Below are positions 1 to 6,238 of a DNA stretch of 19,848 bases, in pieces (the stretch's first letter is position 1; each line of letters opens with the position of its first letter). The DNA comes from DASWJQ01 sp036397095 (GTDB taxonomy: Bacteria; Chloroflexota; Anaerolineae; Anaerolineales; E44-bin32): contig DASWJQ010000179.1 in assembly GCA_036397095.1 (NCBI GenBank), positions 1 to 19,848 on the forward strand, read 5' to 3'. Made by a program: the position numbers and the translations under genes. The notes beneath the pieces are model-generated. The model saw only the letters and a program-made list of their open reading frames with translations. It did not search any database and was not told the DNA's origin.

Positions 1-7
1 TCTTCAT
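1..7 (-). CDS. Probable start of a gene that leaves the window
   Basis: Read on the minus strand, an ATG lies at 7-5, followed by AAG and then the window edge. A strong Shine-Dalgarno (GGGAGG) sits seven bases upstream of it, 49 bases past the stop of the preceding gene. Only two codons are visible, so the product cannot be named. It would be the fourth gene of the minus-strand set that starts at 2364. The call rests only on the start codon, the ribosome binding site and the position. Confidence 0.4.
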
Positions 8-56
8 GTCACTGCCTCCCATTGCGGGGCCATTCGCCTCGCTTGGTTGTCTGAAC

Positions 57-1307
57 CTAGCCGATCACCCACAGCAGCATGGATGCCCCCAGAGCCACCA
101 TCGCCAGGCCGTACCAGAGACGAATAGAACCGGCATACTGGCGTTCCCAACGCGCCCAGCGCTTGGCCGCTGGCCGGTTGCCCACGATAGCCAGGATCAG
201 GACCAGCGGCAGCACGAAGAGCAGGTTGTACAGACCCAGGTAGGCGACACCCCAGGCGAGCGTGGTCTTGGCGTTGAGCAGCGTGATGATCGACACGTAC
301 ACCCCGCCTGAGCACGGGAAGGTGCACAGCCCGACCAACAAGCCGGCCCCGATCGTCGCCGGAAGGGTCGCCCGCCCAATCAGTTCCTGTGTCTTGGCCC
401 CAGCGAATTTGGGCATGTGCAGCTTGATGGGGAACTGCGGGAAGAAGTACCCAATCAGGTTGACGGCGCCCAAGACAATCAAGACCCAACTTCCAAGACG
501 CGCCACCAGATGCGGGTCGTCGGACAGGCGGACGGCCCGCAGCAATCCCAGTCCAATGGCGAAATAGACCAGGAAGATCATCAGGATGTAGACTGCGCCG
601 AGCTGGAGAATGCGGCTGCGGGCCTGGCGCAGGGTGAACAGGAATGCCAGCAGAAGGAGGATGACGGCGAAGGCGCATGGGTTCACCGAATCGAGCAGAC
701 CGGTGACCACAACCGCCGGCAGCAGCTGCCCCAGGTTGGCCAGCCCTACCGGCAGCGGCCCGGCCGCTTCCCGGGCTGCCGCCAGCGCCTGGTCAAAGGG
801 ATCGTCAATGGCAAAGGTTCGCACCTCGCCCTGCCAGGCCCACAAGCGATACTCAGTCGGTTCGCCGTGCATCTCGGGCTGCCACACGATCAAGCGGGCC
901 GGCAGGTCCGGATGGGCCAGCACCTGCGCCATTAGGTCGGGGGGCACATGGCCCAGCACCACCAACTGGCCACCTTGATATGGAATAAACGCGTACAGCG
1001 AATCGGCGATCGAGCGAGGAATCTCTAGCCCGTCGGCCAGCTCTAATAGCCGGGCGCGCTCAGCAGGAACCGTGTAGTCATGGATTTCAATGGCTGCCTC
1101 AACGCCGGCCGACCGTAACGCCGGTGTCAGGCTATCCTCGACATACGGCCAACAGTCGGCGCAGCCGGCACTGAAGAAGATATGTACCGGCTCGGCCGCC
1201 ACTGCCGGCGAGAACCAGGCGACTGCCGCCAGGAGCATCCCAGCCAGCGCGGCGGCCAGCCGGCCGAATCCTGAGCGGAAGGTCACGGGGTGCCGTTCAG
1301 GCGCCAC
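57..1307 (-). CDS. Thioredoxin-like domain fused to CcdA/DsbD-type transmembrane protein
   Basis: This 416-residue protein probably moves reducing power across the membrane. Residues 12-38 are a signal peptide or anchor ending in AVAA. Next comes a thioredoxin-like region with a CADC pair (C49, C52). About six membrane helices follow, from residue 195 to the end. They carry the two motifs expected of the DsbD/CcdA beta domain: NPCAF (C211) and CTFPCSGG (C328, C332). In that family the two membrane cysteines take electrons from cytoplasmic thioredoxin and pass them to a partner outside, and here the partner domain appears to be fused at the N-terminus. The GTG at 1307 is preferred because GGAG sits six bases upstream. 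A GTG at 1286, overlapping the previous stop, is the alternative. The gene overlaps the lipoprotein gene by 25 bases, so the two are probably translated together. The substrate is unknown. Some DsbD relatives (for example ScsB) act in copper tolerance, which fits the setting. Confidence 0.88.
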   Translation of the reverse strand: MAPERHPVTFRSGFGRLAAALAGMLLAAVAWFSPAVAAEPVHIFFSAGCADCWPYVEDSLTPALRSAGVEAAIEIHDYTVPAERARLLELADGLEIPRSIADSLYAFIPYQGGQLVVLGHVPPDLMAQVLAHPDLPARLIVWQPEMHGEPTEYRLWAWQGEVRTFAIDDPFDQALAAAREAAGPLPVGLANLGQLLPAVVVTGLLDSVNPCAFAVILLLLAFLFTLRQARSRILQLGAVYILMIFLVYFAIGLGLLRAVRLSDDPHLVARLGSWVLIVLGAVNLIGYFFPQFPIKLHMPKFAGAKTQELIGRATLPATIGAGLLVGLCTFPCSGGVYVSIITLLNAKTTLAWGVAYLGLYNLLFVLPLVLILAIVGNRPAAKRWARWERQYAGSIRLWYGLAMVALGASMLLWVIG

Positions 1308-1864
1308 TCGAATCTCCGCTCCTCGGCGTCAACTCCCCGGATTGTCAGCCGCCACCAGGATGCGTCCCAAAGCTGGAAGGCGGCCTCCCCTTGTGGCAAC
1401 TCGAATTCGAGCAGGCCGGTCACGTGATGGCCGCTGCCGCCCGACCAGCCGGTCGCCGCCAGCTTCAATCCGGTGTCGGTCTCCAGCGCCGCCAGCAGGC
1501 TCAGGTCCATCGACAAGTCGACCGAGTGGGTGTCCAGGACAACGAGGAAGGCCAGCTTCCCCATGCGAGCCGATTGTTCGGCATGTGGCGTGACGGATAC
1601 CTCGACCGCGCCCTGGCCGTCCGTGATCGTGCCGGCTGGCATCGGCAGCACGGCCGGTGCTTCCTGCGGGGCCGGCAGCTCGTCGGAGACCTGCCCCGTG
1701 GCCGCTCCGTCCCCAACACCTTCAGCCGTCACTTCGATCACCGGCATCGTGGTCGGACTCGCCGGACCGTCACCAATGACGGCTGCGCCCGCCGCCCCGG
1801 CGCACCCCGCCAGCAAGCCCGCCGAGACGATCAGCCAGGCCCAGAGGCCCAACCGCCCGCTCAC
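1283..1864 (-). CDS. Lipoprotein with THSVDL and GGSGHH motifs, function unknown
   Basis: The protein has 193 residues, starting at a GTG that overlaps the stop of the upstream gene in the sequence GTGA. A signal peptide ends in the lipobox LLAGC, so it should be a lipid-anchored surface protein. A low-complexity Ala/Pro/Gly linker leads to a compact C-terminal domain of about 100 residues. That domain looks all-beta and contains LAFLVVLDTHSVDLSMDL, a Gly-rich GGSGHH and a terminal RRFEWRL. I recall similar secreted domains in Gram-positive and Chloroflexota genomes but know no function for them. The His residues could bind metal; this is inference. The longer frame reaching back to 2350 is rejected as start because it overlaps the upstream membrane protein almost fully and lacks a signal peptide there. 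Confidence 0.8.
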   Translation of the reverse strand: MSGRLGLWAWLIVSAGLLAGCAGAAGAAVIGDGPASPTTMPVIEVTAEGVGDGAATGQVSDELPAPQEAPAVLPMPAGTITDGQGAVEVSVTPHAEQSARMGKLAFLVVLDTHSVDLSMDLSLLAALETDTGLKLAATGWSGGSGHHVTGLLEFELPQGEAAFQLWDASWWRLTIRGVDAEERRFEWRLNGTP

Positions 1865-2364
1865 GCCGGCACCGCCTGCGCGGCCTCGGCGGACCGGGCG
1901 GTCATAAAGCTTCGCTCCTTGCGCAGAACTCGCAGCATGTACAGGCTGCCGGCCACGGTCGTCGCTAACCCCACCAGCATGAACAACTGGCGATATTCCG
2001 CCAGAAACGCGGTGGCCGCTGTCAGGCCCAGCACCGGAAGCACATCCGTCAGGTGATGGGCACAACAGGCCACCATCGCCGCTGCCGAGGTTCCCCCGCT
2101 GGCGCCGGTCAGTGCCCCACCAGCCCCGGGGGCAGCATGCGGCAGGAACAATCGCCAACGCAAGGTGGCATAGAGCGCCACCTGAAACCCGAAGCCCACC
2201 AGAATGGGCACGACGTACAACCAGTCCTGCTGGAATTGCTGCCAGGCGTGCTCGGCGCTCTCGGCCCACGAAACCAGGCCGAAGTAGATCCCGGCCAACC
2301 CGGCTGCCCCCAACAGGCCTGCGCCAGTAGCCAGGCCCAGGCTCATCCATCTACCTGCGCGCAT
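1861..2364 (-). CDS. Small multi-pass membrane protein with CCAHH motif
   Basis: This 167-residue protein has four or five predicted helices (about 8-30, 48-68, 93-115 and 118-145). The motif VACCAHHLTDVLP (C100, C101, H103, H104) lies at the mouth of a helix. Paired Cys and paired His in a membrane segment suggest a bound or transported metal, but I cannot assign it to a characterised family. It is the first gene of the left-hand minus-strand set. The ATG at 2364 has GGGAGAG close upstream. Its stop overlaps the lipoprotein start by four bases, so the three genes are likely one unit. MerT-like mercury transporters also use paired Cys in a helix, but no other similarity to MerT is visible. 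Confidence 0.78.
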   Translation of the reverse strand: MRAGRWMSLGLATGAGLLGAAGLAGIYFGLVSWAESAEHAWQQFQQDWLYVVPILVGFGFQVALYATLRWRLFLPHAAPGAGGALTGASGGTSAAAMVACCAHHLTDVLPVLGLTAATAFLAEYRQLFMLVGLATTVAGSLYMLRVLRKERSFMTARSAEAAQAVPA

Positions 2365-2425
2365 ATCGCTCTCCCACTCGTTGAAGCTTCTCCATCACTC
2401 TAGGCGGGGGCAGGAACACCAGACA

Positions 2426-2466
2426 GCGCCAAATGGCCTATGCGTTCGATCCGGTGACATCTGTCA
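2426..2466. promoter_or_regulatory. Upstream region of the left operon: two near-palindromic sites
   Basis: GCGCCAAATGGC (2426-2437) and the dyad TGACA-TC-TGTCA (2455-2466) lie 62 and 91 bases upstream of the ATG at 2364. The first recurs exactly at 9215 and 17898. Either could be a protein binding site. I see no convincing -35/-10 pair. The rest of the 258 bases between 2365 and 2622 shows no gene. Confidence 0.35.
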
Positions 2467-2622
2467 TGGAGGCGATTGTGACGGCGGGGCAGCCCAGATC
2501 GCTAGCAAAGGCTGACTGTCGTATCGGGGAGGGACGAACCTAACGCTTTGCAATCGGGCGGGAGGGAGGGCGCCCGCCACTGCCGCCTGACGCCGGCCTC
2601 CTGCATTCGGGTCGGAGCAGTT

Positions 2623-3075
2623 CTATCGAGGCTTACCGGCCCCCAGTGCCTGCCCGCTAAGGTAGCCCAGGTAGGCGGGGACAAGCGGTAGGACACATGG
2701 CGAGATAAAGGAAAGCATGCCGGCAGTGACTGCCAGCGGGTATGTCGGAGTCAGGCCGGCGCCGGCCACATCCAGGTACAGGCCCGCGCGTTGGGCCCAG
2801 ATGGCGATCCGCGCGATCTGATTGGTAAGCATCAAGAACCCAATTGCTATCAGGAACAGACCGCTGATGATTTGCAGACTTCGCATGTGGCGCTTGAATC
2901 GGCGCAGGACGCGCAGACCCGACTCGGCGGCCATGCCCAGGATCAGAAACGGAACACCCAATCCGAGCGCGTAGCCACTGGAGAGCACCATCGCCTGCCC
3001 GACCGTTTCCTGGGTCATGCCAAGGGTCAGGATGGAGCCGAGGGCCGCGACTTTCGCGCATGCGACCAGGCTCAC
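2623..3075 (-). pseudogene. Rearranged CcdA: C-terminal half precedes N-terminal half
   Basis: The 150-residue frame contains two recognisable pieces of a CcdA cytochrome c biogenesis/thiol-transfer membrane protein in swapped order. Residues 8-97 (LGSILTLGM, ALGLGVPFLILG, SGLFLIAIGFLML) match the C-terminal helices. Residues 108-143 (TYPLAVTAGMLSF, then SPCVLPLVPAYLGYLSG with C127) match the usual N-terminus. The middle helices and the second WTPCxGP-type motif are missing; only VACAKVAALGS stands at that place. It starts at a GTG with no clear ribosome site and stops soon after the first helix. The simplest reading is a remnant of tandem ccdA copies joined by deletion, or an assembly error. 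A working, circularly permuted short protein is less likely. A full CcdA has about 220-240 residues. It lies 85 bases behind the DUF1573 lipoprotein gene, where an intact ccdA would be expected. Confidence 0.7.
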
Positions 3076-3160
3076 CCGTTCGCCCTCGGGTGGCGGAGTC
3101 AGTCTTCCTTGGCGGTGGAGTCAAGGGTTCGGCTGTCTACAAGCTGGGCTCGGGTTGGGA

Positions 3161-3568
3161 TCAGGGGTCGATTACATTGACCTGAATGCTAAACACCACT
3201 TCCCGTTCGTCGGGGTCATCGCTGGCAATGAACACCTGGCGCTCGACTGGACCGCGGAATTCGGGTCCGTGGGCACCCGAGTCATAGTTGATCGTCAAAG
3301 TGCCATAGCCGCCGGCAGGGATGACCGTCGGCTCGACGCTAGCCGACGTGCAACCGCACGAAGTCGTGACCGCCTCGATCGTCAGGGGCCGCTCCCCCTC
3401 ATTGCGAACCTCGCTGGTCACCTGGCGCACTTCCCCGTTGGGGACCGCGCCCAGATTGGCACCGCTCTGGGTTAGAGCGATGTCCGGCGGCGCCAGCGAG
3501 GCGCACGCTGACGCCAGCAAGGCCAACACCACCAGCACACCCACCACAAGGGTTCGCTTCGTTCTCAA
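3161..3568 (-). CDS. DUF1573 lipoprotein
   Basis: The protein has 135 residues. A signal peptide ends in the lipobox LLASAC (C22). An immunoglobulin-like DUF1573 domain follows, with the family hallmark RNEGERPLTIEAVTTSCGCT (C71 and C73 in a CGC pair). The domain's role is unknown, but it often sits beside TlpA-type thioredoxins and CcdA, as here, so the CGC pair may be a redox or metal site outside the membrane. The start is a TTG with GAGG about seven bases upstream. The domain is similar to that of the gene at 4290-4889, so the operon carries two DUF1573 proteins, one lipid-anchored and one helix-anchored. Confidence 0.85.
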   Translation of the reverse strand: MRTKRTLVVGVLVVLALLASACASLAPPDIALTQSGANLGAVPNGEVRQVTSEVRNEGERPLTIEAVTTSCGCTSASVEPTVIPAGGYGTLTINYDSGAHGPEFRGPVERQVFIASDDPDEREVVFSIQVNVIDP

Positions 3569-3620
3569 AGGAGATACCTCACCATTCAGTTGCGACAGGA
3601 TACTTCTCCATCCATCGTAA

Positions 3621-4280
3621 TCAGCCGGTTAGGCGTCCGCGCTTGCCCGTCGGGCGGGCGGGAAAACCCAACCCGTGTAGCGCGTAGCCGGAGCTATCTT
3701 TCGAGCTGCTTGGCTGGCCAAAAAAAACCGGCTCGGCCAACAGCGCATCCAGGCGCTCTTCCAATTCCGGGGCGGCCAGCGGGCCGATCTTCACCCCGCG
3801 CAATGTACCATCACGGCCCACGAAGAACGTCTCTGGAACGCCCTGGATACGGTACGCCTGCGCAATGCGTGTCCCAACATCCGGCCCGTTAGGGTAGGTG
3901 ATGTCAAACTCTTCCATGTACGCCAGCGCCTCGGTTTCGGTGTCGGCGTAGTCCACGCCAATGAACACCACCCCCTGGTCCTGATAGCGGCGCCAAGTGG
4001 TCTCGAGGTAGGCGGCCTCTTCACGGCACGGCGGGCACCATGACGCCCAGAAGTTGATAACCACGACTTGCCCACGCAGCGAACTGAGTTGGACTTCGTC
4101 GCCGCCAAAGGTGACAAGTGTGAAATCGGGGGCAGGTCCGCTGCCTTTGGGGCCTTCCTGCGCCCGGGCCAAACCCCAGCCCAACAGGCCGAGCAACACC
4201 ACAAGACCCAGGGCCAAGAGAGCCCGCCACAGGAACCGGACCTGGCCCGTGGGCGTCGGGTGAAGCTGCTCATCCATCAC
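3621..4280 (-). CDS. Membrane-anchored TlpA/ResA-type thiol-disulfide oxidoreductase
   Basis: The protein has 219 residues. One N-terminal helix (about 18-40) anchors a thioredoxin fold outside the membrane. The active site is FWASWCPPC (C82, C85) and the cis-proline loop is IQGVPETFF. The fold follows the AhpC/TSA-like TlpA pattern (PDFTLVTFGGDEVQLSSLRG). Relatives reduce apocytochrome c or copper-site thiols of CuA assembly proteins, taking electrons from CcdA. The C-terminal 35 residues (Ser, Gly, Arg and Pro rich) are not part of the fold. Translation starts at GTG 4280 or the adjoining ATG 4277, nine bases after the upstream stop. The only local ccdA copy in this operon is broken, so its electrons may come from the DsbD-like protein at 57-1307 (inference). 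Confidence 0.9.
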   Translation of the reverse strand: MMDEQLHPTPTGQVRFLWRALLALGLVVLLGLLGWGLARAQEGPKGSGPAPDFTLVTFGGDEVQLSSLRGQVVVINFWASWCPPCREEAAYLETTWRRYQDQGVVFIGVDYADTETEALAYMEEFDITYPNGPDVGTRIAQAYRIQGVPETFFVGRDGTLRGVKIGPLAAPELEERLDALLAEPVFFGQPSSSKDSSGYALHGLGFPARPTGKRGRLTG

Positions 4281-4289
4281 GGGTTTCGC

Positions 4290-4889
4290 CTAATTGGGGC
4301 GAACAGCAGCCTGCAGCCAGATTTCCTGCACCGAATGCGCCGGGTCGTTGTTCTCGATGATCAACCCGCGTCGTACGACCTGTCCGCGGGTGTCGTGGAA
4401 GCCAGCATCGAACACAAGGGTCACTTCGGCGACACTGCCCGGAGGAATGATCGAGGCCGAAATCTCGGCGGTCGTGCACCCGCAGGTCGTGTAAGCACGG
4501 CTGATCGTCAGCGGGGCTTCGCCCGTGTTCTTGATGGCGAAGTTGAGCTGCACGATCTCGGTCGGGCCGACGCTGCCCACATCAACAAAGGTCTGGTTGG
4601 CCAGCAGGGCCGGCTGGGGACCGGAGGCCGGCAAGAATGGAATCGGCGGGCCGGCTTCCATCTCATGCACGGCCGAAATCGACTCGCCGCGGACAACATC
4701 CGCCGGCATGTATTCGAACGAAGTCGCCTGGCTGGCCCCGCCCAGCGCCGGCCGGATTAACGATATGGCGGCGCCAAGAACCAGGACCACCCCGAGGGCG
4801 ATGGCGCCATAGGCCACCCAGTTCTTTCGTTGCTCGGCGCGGCGACGTTCAAGAACCCTGGACCGGCCCTCTTTGGCTGTCGTTGACAC
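4290..4889 (-). CDS. Membrane-anchored DUF1573 protein
   Basis: This 199-residue protein has a basic cytoplasmic N-terminus, one helix at about 26-46, a Met- and Pro-containing linker and a C-terminal DUF1573 domain. The domain carries NTGEAPLTISRAYTTCGCT (C136, C138). The GTG start has a perfect AGGAGG seven bases upstream. It is the first gene of the DUF1573 / TlpA / DUF1573 / ccdA set. The CGC pair may be a substrate or relay for the thioredoxin next door, which is inference. The family itself is clear; its function is not known. Confidence 0.85.
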   Translation of the reverse strand: MSTTAKEGRSRVLERRRAEQRKNWVAYGAIALGVVLVLGAAISLIRPALGGASQATSFEYMPADVVRGESISAVHEMEAGPPIPFLPASGPQPALLANQTFVDVGSVGPTEIVQLNFAIKNTGEAPLTISRAYTTCGCTTAEISASIIPPGSVAEVTLVFDAGFHDTRGQVVRRGLIIENNDPAHSVQEIWLQAAVRPN

Positions 4890-5298
4890 GTTGCTGCCTC
4901 CTGCCTTAGTGGCACGCGTTCTCAGCTTGCTGTTTGGCGATCGCCTCTCAGCTTACCGGAGCACCGCGGCCCGCCGCCAGCGCCATATTGCCTATGAACA
5001 ATGTCATGTTTCGGCACAGGCGCGGCCCCATGTTAGGCGCCGCCCTGCTAGATCACAATCCGACGGACACCATCGCTGTCTCGGATGAAGACATCGAATA
5101 CGCCGAAAGGCCTATCCCAGCGTGGGCAAGTCCGCCCTCGATTTGGCCGCGCCCACGGATGTAGAGTCGAGGACGAGCAGATGGACGCGTGGCAGTGGTT
5201 GCCGCCGTCATCCCCAACGGCGGCGGCCCGGTTGATCCGCAGCCGGCCGCCTCCGCTGGGAAACCAAAAGACCTGTACGAAGGTGAAAGGATGCAACG
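4890..5298. other. Divergent intergenic region between DUF1573 and YHS genes
   Basis: These 409 bases separate two outward-reading units, so they should hold both promoters. Apart from the repeat-and-palindrome site at 4920-4954, I see nothing firm. Short open frames exist, for example a plus frame at 4934-5164, but none has a ribosome site or a recognisable product. Confidence 0.5.
4920..4954. promoter_or_regulatory. Candidate operator: direct repeats around a palindrome
   Basis: TCTCAGCTT occurs at 4920-4928 and again at 4946-4954, 26 bases apart. Between them lies the ten-base palindrome GGCGATCGCC (4936-4945). The cluster ends 31 bases upstream of the GTG of the DUF1573 gene, where a repressor or activator would bind. 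No regulator can be named from the sequence. Confidence 0.35.
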
Positions 5299-5481
5299 AT
5301 GACGAAGGATCCCGTGTGCGGCATGATGGTCGAGGAAGCAACGGCCCGCTGGACCTACGAGCATGAGGGTGAGACGTTCTACTTCTGCTCGTCAGGGTGC
5401 CAGCAAGCCTTTATCGAAGAGCCGGAGGCCTACGTGGCTGGCAACGGCGACAGCGCAAGCCATGGACAACATCATGGATAG
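5299..5481 (+). CDS. YHS-domain metal-binding protein
   Basis: The protein has 60 residues and is a single YHS domain. It starts with TKDPVCGMMV (C7) and contains FYFCSSGCQQAF (C30, C34). The tail SHGQHHG adds His residues. YHS domains bind soft metals and are often found in or beside copper/silver ATPases. An AAGG-type ribosome site precedes the ATG. Its last 20 bases overlap the HMA gene in another frame, so the two are probably translated together. It is likely cytoplasmic, since no signal peptide is present. Confidence 0.9.
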   Translation: MTKDPVCGMMVEEATARWTYEHEGETFYFCSSGCQQAFIEEPEAYVAGNGDSASHGQHHG

Positions 5482-5818
5482 GCCACTCGTGGGCGAAAGG
5501 ATCCCGGCAGCTACTCCGGTTTCCGAACACCGCAATTGTCACCTTGATCCGGTGCACAAAACCCCCGCTCAGGAAGAATTGGCGACTGTGACGGATACTG
5601 TGCTGCGGGTGTCGGGGATGGGGTGTCCGACCTGCGCTATGCGGGTTCGCAATGCCCTGGTCAGCCAGACCGGAGTTATCGATGCGCAGGTAGACCATGT
5701 TGGGGGCCGGGCACGGGTCAGCTACAACCCGCACATGCTGGCGCCGCAGGATCTGCTGCCGCTGGTGGAAGCGGCCGGCAACGATGGGCGACATACCTAT
5801 AGAGCAGTCCTGATCTAG
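5462..5818 (+). CDS. HMA (heavy-metal-associated) domain protein, CopZ-like
   Basis: The protein has 118 residues from the ATG at 5462. Residues 44-118 form an HMA fold with the metal loop GMGCPTC (C54, C57), as in copper chaperones and ATPase N-terminal domains. The N-terminal 43 residues hold EHRNCHLDPVH, a further possible Cys/His metal site. I recall similar extensions in related proteins, so I keep the long form. A GTG at 5588 behind AGGAAG would give a bare 76-residue HMA domain. The gene overlaps the YHS gene by 20 bases. It probably hands Cu(I) to the ATPase encoded at 6239-8755 on the other strand. The domain is certain, the start is not. Confidence 0.85.
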   Translation: MDNIMDRPLVGERIPAATPVSEHRNCHLDPVHKTPAQEELATVTDTVLRVSGMGCPTCAMRVRNALVSQTGVIDAQVDHVGGRARVSYNPHMLAPQDLLPLVEAAGNDGRHTYRAVLI

Positions 5819-5866
5819 ACCTCTGATTGGTGTCGGTTTGTCAGGGCGAGTCACTTTAGTACGAAA

Positions 5867-5890
5867 AGGGGCCGGCGGTCGCCGGCCCCT
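5867..5890. terminator. Bidirectional hairpin terminator
   Basis: The arms AGGGGCCGGCG (5867-5877) and CGCCGGCCCCT (5880-5890) are perfectly complementary. The inner pair must open to make a four-base loop. AAAA flanks it at 5864-5867, so minus-strand transcripts end in a U tract; on the plus side CTTGTG follows. It lies between the converging HMA gene (stop 5818) and the membrane protein gene (stop 5956). Confidence 0.8.
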
Positions 5891-5955
5891 CTTGTGTCCG
5901 CTCAATTGGCCCCAGCCTTCAGCTTTTTCAATGAACTCCTGCCAGCTCCTGCCGA

Positions 5956-6228
5956 TTACGCCTCAACCTTCACCTCCTGCCGTCGCAGGTAGTTGTATGG
6001 CACGACAAATACCAGCGGCAGGTAGGCGGCATACACCACCAGCCACAACAGCCCCAGCGCAAAGCCGCCGAACGTCAGCGGCCAACCGAAGCCGGGCAGC
6101 AGCGGCGCCCAGGCCTGGTACATCGTCCAGCCGAACAGCAGGTCGCCGGCAATGCACAACAGGTAGCTCGCCACCAAACCCAGCAGCAGAGCCTTGAACG
6201 CAGTGCCAAACAAGATTGGGGATTTCAT
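5956..6228 (-). CDS. Small membrane protein behind the copper ATPase
   Basis: This 90-residue protein has two or three helices (about 7-33 and 48-78) and ends with a short basic-acidic tail. Visible features are YLLCIAGDLLFGWTMYQAW, LLPGFGWPLTFGG and FVVPYNYLRR. The LPGF...TFGG layout recalls DUF5676 membrane proteins, but that match is weak. The ATG has AAGGAGG five bases upstream, lying across the copA stop; only ten bases separate the two genes, so it is surely co-transcribed with copA. It may be an accessory or stabilising subunit of the ATPase. No catalytic residues are seen. Confidence 0.8.
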   Translation of the reverse strand: MKSPILFGTAFKALLLGLVASYLLCIAGDLLFGWTMYQAWAPLLPGFGWPLTFGGFALGLLWLVVYAAYLPLVFVVPYNYLRRQEVKVEA

Positions 6229-6238
6229 TGGAGCCTCC

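Noticed and set aside
4..678. Minus-strand 224-residue frame at the left edge
   Set aside because: Overlaps the DsbD-like gene in another frame and reads as Pro/Arg-rich shadow sequence.
1865..2350. N-terminal extension of the lipoprotein gene back to 2350
   Set aside because: It overlaps the CCAHH membrane protein gene almost fully; the GTG at 1864 gives a proper lipoprotein signal and a four-base overlap.
1861..2364. MerT-type mercury transporter
   Set aside because: Paired Cys in a helix is shared, but the order of helices, the length and the absence of MerP or MerA nearby do not support it.
4936..4945. GGCGATCGCC as a HIP1-type cyanobacterial repeat
   Set aside because: The core GCGATCGC stood out only once in my reading, not the dense spread that marks cyanobacterial genomes.
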